A stretch of DNA of 10,213 nt, from NCBI GenBank assembly GCA_008501785.1, contig QQUD01000727.1:1-10213 (forward strand), given 5' to 3'. The notes under the pieces were generated by a model, which saw nothing but the letters and a program-made list of their open reading frames with translations, was not told the origin of the DNA and did not search any database. Position numbers and translations under genes: made by a program. Of this stretch, positions 5,510-10,213 are shown one piece after another (position 1 is the first letter of the stretch; each line of letters opens with the position of its first letter). The DNA is from Chloroflexota bacterium. Lineage in GTDB: Bacteria > Chloroflexota > Anaerolineae > Promineifilales > Promineifilaceae.

Positions 5510-6856
5510 TTATGGTCCGACGGGGGTTTCGGGCGAGAAGAGGGAGATACGGCCGTTTCCATCAAACGCCGCCATACTCACATAATAAGTTGTGTTTGGG
5601 TCCAACCCCGTTATGGCCACATTGCCAGATTGCAACGCACTCACATATCGAAACGGCGGATACGTCGTTGAACCAGCGGGACGAAACGAAAGCGCATACC
5701 CAGCCGCATTGGGGTCTCTATCCCATGTCAAAATATAAGCACCTGCTTCAGACATGGGCGCAATCAGTGGCGCTTGTGGCTGTGCGGGTGCGCCAATGAT
5801 ATTCACCACAGCCGCCAGATTAAGCTGCGTCACCTGCGTCAAATAGTTATAGTCAATGCCATCCCACGTATCGAGCGCATTGTGCTGCCTGTTTGGGTCT
5901 TCAACAGACTCAGTTAGGCGCACGGCTGGCACACCAGCTTCCAAAAATGTGATGTGATCGCTGTAACGTCCCTCACGGTCCAATGCATCAATCACTGTGA
6001 TCGGAAATTGCGGCACATACAAACCGCCCATGTAATTTACATAACGAGCAAGCTGCATCGTTGGCGCTACATCAGGTCCAGGCGTAAAGAGCCGAATGGA
6101 CTGGGGAATCTCGGGGCGTCCTCCCACAATGTCCATGTTGATCACACCATCGAATTGTGTGCCATTGAGCCGCTGTTCATTGACATAATGAATACTGCCG
6201 TGCCGACCCTGCTCCTCTGCCGCAAACGCCACAAACACAATCGTCTGGTTCCACGTGCGCGAACTCACCAATCGGGCAATTTCGAGCATAGCCGCCACAC
6301 CAGAAGCATTGTCATCTGCACCAGGTGCAAAGCCATTTGCATCACCTGGATTTATGGTGCGCGAATCGTAATGAGCCGACAGCACGAGCACACCGCGATG
6401 ATTACTCGAACCGGGCAGCGTGGCCACGATATTTTGTTGATTGTATGTCGTGCCATTCTGGGTAACTGGAAAATCATCGGCCTGAACAAGAAGACGGCCG
6501 TTTCCGACCCGTAAAAACTCATTCTGAATCCACAGCCTTGCCGCACCAATGCCCACCGCCGGATCATCCGTCACGCTAAACGTGTTGCGCGTCTGGAAAT
6601 TCTCCAACGTTTGCACATAGCCAATCAACTGCTGCTGCGACACAGACGCCATCAACGTCTGAATATCCGGGTCGAGATTCGGCACAATCTCACTGACCGG
6701 ATCAATTACCAATTCAGGCACACCTTCAGTTTGACTGGATACAGGTACTAACGGGACTGGCGTCGGCACAGCCACCGACTGCGGCCCTTGCAGCAATGAG
6801 CAGGCCGTACCAAAAAAGATAATAAATGTGATTAAGAGGGGAAATCGAAGATGCAC
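5510..6856 (-). CDS. Secreted M28-family zinc peptidase lipoprotein with C-terminal fibronectin-III-like domain
   Basis: From the GTG at 6856 the protein is 448 residues. It opens with a short lipoprotein signal, a hydrophobic stretch ending FFGTAC with lipidated Cys19, then a Pro/Val/Thr-rich spacer. The M28 domain shows all metal and catalytic positions expected from aminopeptidases of the family: H162 and D164 in AHYDS, D182 in GADDNASG, E214-E215 in AAEEQG, D242 in NMDIVGG and H325 in RQHNALDT. Residues about 362-448 look like one fibronectin type III domain (YILTWDRDP, ITGLDPNTTYYVSM). It should act outside the membrane, trimming peptides. The frame also stays open to a GTG at 6907 (465 residues), but that start lies inside a hairpin, and would add 17 residues before the signal; neither start has a clear ribosome site. 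It follows the SPFH gene and is probably co-transcribed with it. Confidence 0.88.
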   Translation of the reverse strand: MHLRFPLLITFIIFFGTACSLLQGPQSVAVPTPVPLVPVSSQTEGVPELVIDPVSEIVPNLDPDIQTLMASVSQQQLIGYVQTLENFQTRNTFSVTDDPAVGIGAARLWIQNEFLRVGNGRLLVQADDFPVTQNGTTYNQQNIVATLPGSSNHRGVLVLSAHYDSRTINPGDANGFAPGADDNASGVAAMLEIARLVSSRTWNQTIVFVAFAAEEQGRHGSIHYVNEQRLNGTQFDGVINMDIVGGRPEIPQSIRLFTPGPDVAPTMQLARYVNYMGGLYVPQFPITVIDALDREGRYSDHITFLEAGVPAVRLTESVEDPNRQHNALDTWDGIDYNYLTQVTQLNLAAVVNIIGAPAQPQAPLIAPMSEAGAYILTWDRDPNAAGYALSFRPAGSTTYPPFRYVSALQSGNVAITGLDPNTTYYVSMAAFDGNGRISLFSPETPVGP

Positions 6857-6870
6857 AATAATTTCACACG

Positions 6871-6909
6871 GTGTGAGTGGCAAAAAGTTGAACCAATTGC
6901 CACTCACAC
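6871..6909 (-). other. 12-bp stem-loop between SPFH and M28 genes
   Basis: GTGTGAGTGGCA (6871-6882) and TGCCACTCACAC (6898-6909) are perfectly complementary with a 15-base loop. A second small palindrome, TCACACGGTGTGA (6864-6876), overlaps it. On the minus strand the stem begins 8 bases after the SPFH stop codon and is not followed by a U-run, so it is more likely an operon-internal stability or processing element than a terminator. It covers the alternative GTG start at 6907. Confidence 0.6.
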
Positions 6910-6917
6910 ACGACTAT

Positions 6918-7691
6918 TTATTCTTTAGTTTTGTCTACTAAAAACTCTGTGATCAAATCAATAGGGATTGGGAAAATAGTCGTTGTGTTTTGCTCAACGC
7001 CAATTTCCACCAATGTTTGCAAATAACGCAGCGTCATCGCACCCGATTCAGACCCAATCATTTGAGCAGCTTCTGCCAATGCCTTAGATGCCTCTTTCTC
7101 GCCTTCAGCATGAATAATCTTTGCCCGACGTTCTCGTTCTGCTTCAGCCTGCCGCGCCATGGCTCGAATCATCTGCTGATTCAATTCTACATCTTTTATC
7201 TCAACGATAGAAACTTTGACACCCCACGGCTCGGTTGCTTCATCAATAATGTGCTGCAACCGTTCATTGATTTGTTCACGATCTTGCAAGATTTGGTCCA
7301 AATTAGATTGGCCAATCACATTACGTAAACTGGTCTGGGCTATTTGCCAGGTAGCGCGCCGATAATCTTCAATTTGCACAATCGCATCGACGGGATTAAC
7401 TACACGGAAATAGACGACGGCATTCACTTTTACCGTCACATTGTCTTTAGTAATGGCTTCCTGTGATGGCACATCCAACGTAACCGTACGCAAATCAACC
7501 TTCATCATCCGATCTATGACGGGAATAATGAAAAACAGCCCTGGCCCTTTGGCACCAGCGATAACACGCCCTAACCGAAAGACAACACCGCGTTCATATT
7601 CCTGCACAATTCGTACCGACGCGGCCAAAAGCACGACAAGCCCTACAAAAATTACACAAACCAACGGTAGTATCACACCGAGCGCTTCCAT
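6918..7691 (-). CDS. Slipin / SPFH (band 7, stomatin-like) membrane protein
   Basis: The 257-residue protein has one N-terminal membrane helix (about 5-26) and a band 7 domain from about 27 to 185. Family landmarks are [10 protein letters not shown] (33-42), [12 protein letters not shown] (49-60), [13 protein letters not shown] (85-97) and RNVIGQ (123-128). A charged helix rich in Ala, Glu and Arg (about 178-210) should form the coiled coil that drives oligomerisation. Bacterial slipins gather in membrane microdomains and are often encoded beside a NfeD protein or a protease; here no NfeD gene is visible and the partner is the M28 lipoprotein downstream. The role in membrane quality control is inferred from family. 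The ATG at 7691 is preceded by AAGGAG 7 bases away, a strong site, and a TATAAT lies further upstream. The length is normal and no family feature is missing. It contains no ACGGCCGT copy. Confidence 0.93.
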   Translation of the reverse strand: MEALGVILPLVCVIFVGLVVLLAASVRIVQEYERGVVFRLGRVIAGAKGPGLFFIIPVIDRMMKVDLRTVTLDVPSQEAITKDNVTVKVNAVVYFRVVNPVDAIVQIEDYRRATWQIAQTSLRNVIGQSNLDQILQDREQINERLQHIIDEATEPWGVKVSIVEIKDVELNQQMIRAMARQAEAERERRAKIIHAEGEKEASKALAEAAQMIGSESGAMTLRYLQTLVEIGVEQNTTTIFPIPIDLITEFLVDKTKE

Positions 7692-7704
7692 ATTGGTCTC
7701 CTTA

Positions 7705-7726
7705 CTAATTAAAATTAGCTAATTTT
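7705..7726. promoter_or_regulatory. AT-rich overlapping palindromes in the SPFH leader, operator candidate
   Basis: AAAATTAGCTAATTTT (7711-7726) is a perfect 16-base palindrome. With CTAATT at 7705-7710 it gives three alternating half-sites (CTAATT, AATTAG, CTAATT). It lies between the predicted SPFH transcription start and its ribosome site, a position suited to a repressor. AT-rich sequence makes chance palindromes easier, so this is tentative. Confidence 0.4.
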
Positions 7727-7763
7727 TCCTGACATTAAGGTGTCTTTATGACAAGACGATCTT

Positions 7764-7791
7764 ATTATACCGCTAAATGACATGCAGGGAA
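7764..7791 (-). promoter_or_regulatory. Promoter candidate of the SPFH-M28 operon
   Basis: On the minus strand a perfect TATAAT lies at 7769-7764, with a weak -35 TTCCCT at 7791-7786 (16-base spacer). Transcription would start near 7757, giving a leader of about 65 bases that carries the AT-rich palindromes. The -35 overlaps the leader of the divergent methyltransferase gene, so the two promoters share the 107-base gap. I could not find a convincing promoter for the rightward gene. Confidence 0.45.
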
Positions 7792-7798
7792 GAAATTT

Positions 7799-8389
7799 AT
7801 GAGTACACTTGAAGCAAAACGTTATAATCGCGGAATGAAATTGTTAGAAATTGCTAGTCTGAAGAGGCTGCGGCAAATGCTGTTGGGTGAAGTCGATGGC
7901 TGTGTTTTGGAAATTGGCACCGGCACTGGCGCTAATTTACCAATTTACCGGGCGACGTCACATGTGACAGGTATTGATTTGAATGGGGACCGGCTGGCTG
8001 GCACAACGGAGCGGGAAGCAAAACGGCCGTTTTCCGTCGCCGTCGCCAATGCCCATCATCTGCCATTTCCCAACAATCATTTTGACAATGTGGTAGGAAC
8101 ATTGGTGTTTTGTTCGATTCCTCATCCCGCACAGGCACTGGCAGAAATCAAACGCGTGCTGCAGCCAAACGGCCGTTTATATCTGCTCGAACACGTGCGC
8201 GGCCTCAACCCTATCACCCAACGCCTCACCGATTGGTTTCACCCACTCTGGTTTTCACTGCAACATGAATGCCATTTGAATCGAGAAACGGCCGTTTCTG
8301 TCCAGCAAGCAGGTTTCCACATTGAACGCAGCAGCGCCCATGGATGGGGATTGTTGCAAATGTTAACGGCCGTTCCCACCAACTCTTAG
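7799..8389 (+). CDS. METTL7-like class I SAM-dependent methyltransferase
   Basis: The 196-residue protein shows the class I Rossmann landmarks: motif I VLEIGTGTGAN (36-46) for SAM binding, the acidic end of strand 2 in GIDLN (D60), the post-motif HHLPFPNNHFDNVV (86-99), and LQPNGRLYLLEHVR (121-134). The LEHVR and CHLNRET (158-164) segments are typical of METTL7/UbiE-like small methyltransferases rather than of DNA or rRNA enzymes. The substrate is unknown; a lipid, quinone or thiol is most plausible from relatives. It appears cytoplasmic, with no signal or membrane helix. The ATG at 7799 has only a weak AGGGAAG site 6 bases ahead. Four ACGGCCGT copies occur in 591 bases, read as KRPF (76-79), NGR (124-126), ETAVS (163-167) and LTAVP (189-193), the highest density in the window, with no visible damage to family motifs. 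Confidence 0.88.
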   Translation: MSTLEAKRYNRGMKLLEIASLKRLRQMLLGEVDGCVLEIGTGTGANLPIYRATSHVTGIDLNGDRLAGTTEREAKRPFSVAVANAHHLPFPNNHFDNVVGTLVFCSIPHPAQALAEIKRVLQPNGRLYLLEHVRGLNPITQRLTDWFHPLWFSLQHECHLNRETAVSVQQAGFHIERSSAHGWGLLQMLTAVPTNS

Positions 8390-8446
8390 CTTTCGTGCCA
8401 ACTATCTGATAATCTATTTAACTTTTCAACAAGCATTCAGGCCCAT

Positions 8447-8480
8447 AGGTGCGACGTACTTTCTGAAGTGCGTCGCACCT
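8447..8480. repeat. AGGTGCGACG hairpin, dispersed-repeat-like
   Basis: A 15-bp stem, 8447-8461 with 8466-8480, has outer arms AGGTGCGACG/CGTCGCACCT, one T-G pair and a TCTG loop. It stands between the methyltransferase and surE. The sequence after it (GAACGTCTG) has no U-run, so a normal intrinsic terminator is unlikely. Its tidy GC-rich arms suggest a mobile or REP-like unit. Confidence 0.6.
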
Positions 8481-8485
8481 GAACG

Positions 8486-8519
8486 TCTGATAGCTGACAG
8501 CTAAAATCTGACAGCTATC
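8486..8519 (+). repeat. Heptamer-type CTGATAG/CTGACAG repeat before surE
   Basis: CTGATAGCTGACAGCT (8487-8502) and CTGACAGCTAT (8508-8518) repeat the motif seen before the gene at 4729. GATAGCTG (8489-8496) and CAGCTATC (8512-8519) can pair, with one A-A mismatch and three further pairs, giving a small hairpin that ends 4 bases before the GGAG of surE. Confidence 0.65.
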
Positions 8520-8532
8520 CTCTGGAGCAATC

Positions 8533-9303
8533 ATGCATATTTTAGTAACCAACGATGACGGCGTGACCGCGCCCGGGCTATTCGCCCTGGCACAGACCAT
8601 GCAATCATTTGGCAAAGTATCAATTCTCGCGCCAGATCGCAACTGGTCGGCATCTGGACACGTAAAGACATTACACAGACCGCTGCGGATTAAAAATGTA
8701 ACGCTAGAAAATGGGATGGAAGCCTTGGCATGTGATGGCGCTCCATCCGACTGTGTGGCAATGGCAACGTTAGGTGTCATTGATGAAAAGATTGATTTAG
8801 TCGTCTCTGGCATCAATCCTGGCCCCAACATGGGGCATGATGTTACCTACTCTGGCACTGTAACAGCAGCAATGGAAGCCGTCATTCATGGCATTCCCGG
8901 TATGGCTATTTCGTTTGGCGAATTTAGCAAATCGTACGATTTTTCGGTAGCAGCTGAAATTGCCCAAAAAATTGTGCGCACCATTGCAAACAGACTTGAG
9001 CCAGAAATGCTGCTCAATGTAAATGTCCCAGCCCGTCCACTGGATGCCATCGAAGGCATGCGCATTACCCGGCAAGGATTGCGCGTTTACCTGGACGAAC
9101 TGGACAAACGTATCGATCCGCGTGGACAACCGTATTATTGGATTGGCGGCGAGGAACCGACAGGCGTTCCCGACAATGGCTCCGATTTTGGCGCAATTGC
9201 CGGTGGCTATGTTTCAGTCACGCCGCTGCAACTAGACTTAACCGCGTACCAAATGGCCCAAAAGCTGAGTGCGTGGGAGTGGAATTTAGAGTCAGTCAGC
9301 TAG
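8533..9303 (+). CDS. surE: 5'/3'-nucleotidase SurE
   Basis: The 256-residue protein has SurE's normal length and landmarks: ILVTNDDGVTAPG (3-15) with metal-binding D8 and D9, APDRNWSASG (33-42) with S39, CDGAPSDCVA (67-76), and VSGINPGPNMGHDVTYSGTV (91-110) with metal-binding N95. SurE removes phosphate from 5' and 3' nucleoside monophosphates and in some species from short polyphosphate, using a divalent metal in the cytoplasm; the specificity of this copy is not readable. The ATG at 8533 has GGAG 5 bases ahead. It follows the methyltransferase by 143 bases filled with two repeats and precedes the DUF2207 gene by 67. The last four codons and the TAG stop lie within a CAGTCAGCTAGTCAGCTA repeat, so repeat growth may have set the C-terminus. 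No ACGGCCGT copy is present. Confidence 0.95.
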   Translation: MHILVTNDDGVTAPGLFALAQTMQSFGKVSILAPDRNWSASGHVKTLHRPLRIKNVTLENGMEALACDGAPSDCVAMATLGVIDEKIDLVVSGINPGPNMGHDVTYSGTVTAAMEAVIHGIPGMAISFGEFSKSYDFSVAAEIAQKIVRTIANRLEPEMLLNVNVPARPLDAIEGMRITRQGLRVYLDELDKRIDPRGQPYYWIGGEEPTGVPDNGSDFGAIAGGYVSVTPLQLDLTAYQMAQKLSAWEWNLESVS

Positions 9304-9350
9304 TCAGCTAATCAGCCCAAAAAGCTGAAATGCTGAAATGCTGAAGTGCT
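9291..9350 (+). repeat. Short tandem repeats spanning the surE stop codon
   Basis: GTCAGTCAGCTAGTCAGCTAATCAGC at 9291-9316 is a degenerate repeat of GTCAGCTA units; AAATGCTG-type units follow (9321-9350). The first block can pair with the GCTGA cores of the second. It resembles the heptamer blocks before the genes at 4729 and 8533, and again ends a few bases before a ribosome site. Confidence 0.6.
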
Positions 9351-9370
9351 CTCCTGATAAGGAGTTTTAA

Positions 9371-10213
9371 ATGTGGCGTAAGGTGTTGTTCGGCTTGATT
9401 ATTGTATTCGGGCTGTTCGTGACAAGCGCTTCCGCGCAAGATAAATCTTACAGCGCGGATCGATTTGATGTAGATGTGGTCGTGCAAGAGGATGGTTCGC
9501 TGCTGGTGACGGAAACGGTTGTGTTTTCGTTTGTGGGTGAGCCGTTTACGTTTGTGTTTCGGGAATTGCCGACGGACCTCACTGATGGCATTACGGATAT
9601 TGTGGCGACGGTTGACGGCCGTATTTATCCCAAAGGCACCAATACGGGTCAGGTTGAAATCACTGGTCGAGACCCAATTCGAGTTGATTACCATTTTGAG
9701 CCAACGGCAAACACGTCACGCACGTTTGTGTTGCAATACACAATGCACGGCGTTGTGCGACAGGAAGAAGATGTGGATTTGCTCATCTTGCAGCCGCTGC
9801 CAGATAGTTATGAGTATACAATTGACAGTAGCGTTGTGACGATCAGGTATCCGAATACGGCCGTTCTTGCCACCGCCCCCACAATCACGGCAGGTAGTGC
9901 CCAAATCGATCAGGTTGGGACTCAATTCACATTTACCAAACAGAACTTGTCACCCAATGAGCCGCTGGTTTTTAATATGGCTTTCGAATCAGGCTCACTC
10001 ATTTCGACAGCGCCTGAATGGCAAACGCAGCGGGCACGGCAACTGGCAATGACCCCCATCTTGTCACTTATCGCGACAGGTTTGCTGGGTTTAGGTGCAT
10101 CTTTGATCATCAAGTATTGGCGGCAGCATCGCCCACACATGCCGAAGACCAAAGAAATCGCCTCCGAAAAACCGGGCAAACTGCCTCCAGCTTTTGTTGG
10201 CATGCTGCTAACC
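9371..10213 (+). CDS. DUF2207-family membrane protein, N-terminal part (cut by window edge)
   Basis: The frame is open for 281 codons from the ATG at 9371 to the last base. TAAGGAG lies 6 bases before the start. A signal peptide (1-22, cleavage near TSASA-QD) leads to an extracellular beta-rich domain with the DUF2207 opening DRFDVDVVVQEDGSLLVTE (30-48) and PFTFVFRELP (58-67). A transmembrane helix lies at about 227-248, followed by a cytoplasmic stretch containing LPPAFVGMLL (271-280), like the conserved PP-x-x-x-G motif of this family. Members are usually 550-650 residues with further helices and a Gly-rich tail, so more than half is missing here. Function in the family is unknown. It follows surE closely and may be co-transcribed. 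Two ACGGCCGT copies are present (9615-9622 read as DGR, 9857-9864 read as NTAV). Confidence 0.88.
   Translation, partial: MWRKVLFGLIIVFGLFVTSASAQDKSYSADRFDVDVVVQEDGSLLVTETVVFSFVGEPFTFVFRELPTDLTDGITDIVATVDGRIYPKGTNTGQVEITGRDPIRVDYHFEPTANTSRTFVLQYTMHGVVRQEEDVDLLILQPLPDSYEYTIDSSVVTIRYPNTAVLATAPTITAGSAQIDQVGTQFTFTKQNLSPNEPLVFNMAFESGSLISTAPEWQTQRARQLAMTPILSLIATGLLGLGASLIIKYWRQHRPHMPKTKEIASEKPGKLPPAFVGMLLT

Larger units (their letters stand above)
48..9864. repeat. Dispersed octamer palindrome ACGGCCGT, 20 copies
   Basis: Copies start at 48, 104, 305, 851, 1127, 1211, 1290, 1853, 3926, 4540, 4558, 5152, 5549, 6494, 8023, 8169, 8288, 8366, 9615 and 9857. Chance expectation for one octamer in this length is about 0.16. 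Twelve or so extend to AACGGCCGTT and the longest perfect form is GGAAACGGCCGTTTCC at 3922-3937. Of the 23 CGGCCG hexamers I found, 20 carry the flanking A and T, so selection is on the octamer and not on GC content alone. Eighteen copies lie in reading frames, most often read as T-A-V; two form the terminator at 4537. Because the site is palindromic, gene strand does not matter. Confidence 0.92.

Noticed and set aside
5954..6514. 186-codon plus-strand frame
   Set aside because: It lies wholly antisense to the M28 catalytic domain and shows no family features.

Overview
The window looks like a chromosomal segment of an uncultured-type Chloroflexota bacterium (an Anaerolineae-like lineage is my best guess). 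This is inferred from gene content: a long DHH-CBS-poly(A)-polymerase-type tRNA nucleotidyltransferase, a slipin/M28 peptidase pair, a DUF2207 membrane protein, roughly balanced base composition, and very frequent short palindromes inside genes. No 16S rRNA or marker operon is present, so the assignment is not firm. I see no tRNA, rRNA, CRISPR array, transposase or phage gene.

Layout, left to right. (1) 1-2436, minus: the N-terminal 812 residues of a DHH/CBS/nucleotidyltransferase protein that runs off the left edge. (2) 2437-2709: a divergent control region with a perfect 23-bp hairpin, two promoter candidates, a LexA-type palindrome and a leader hairpin. (3) 2710-4504, plus: an unrecognised four-helix membrane protein with a Pro/Arg-rich tail, then a membrane-anchored lytic transglycosylase, ended by a strong intrinsic terminator. 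(4) 4729-5412, plus: a UPF0173-type metallo-beta-lactamase-fold hydrolase with its own good promoter. (5) 5425-5496: an inverted repeat between convergent genes. (6) 5510-7691, minus: a slipin/SPFH membrane protein followed by a secreted M28 peptidase lipoprotein. (7) 7799-9303, plus: a METTL7-like SAM methyltransferase and the nucleotidase SurE. (8) 9371 to the right edge, plus: the N-terminal part of a DUF2207 membrane protein.

The genes do not form one pathway. They are mostly housekeeping and cell-envelope functions: RNA 3'-end maintenance, wall remodelling, membrane quality control, extracellular proteolysis, lipid or small-molecule methylation and nucleotide salvage. Two probable functional units are the membrane protein plus transglycosylase pair and the slipin plus M28 pair.

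The most unusual signal is not a gene. The octamer palindrome ACGGCCGT occurs 20 times by eye in 10.2 kb, against about 0.16 expected by chance. Eighteen copies lie inside reading frames, where they are read as T-A-V, N-G-R or K/R-R-P, and two copies form the stem of the intrinsic terminator. This resembles the HIP1 palindrome of cyanobacteria but has a different sequence. Other repeat families sit in the gaps: heptamers of the AGCTGAT/AGCTGAC type just upstream of three ribosome binding sites, a GTAGGGG-bounded element, and an AGGTGCGACG hairpin.
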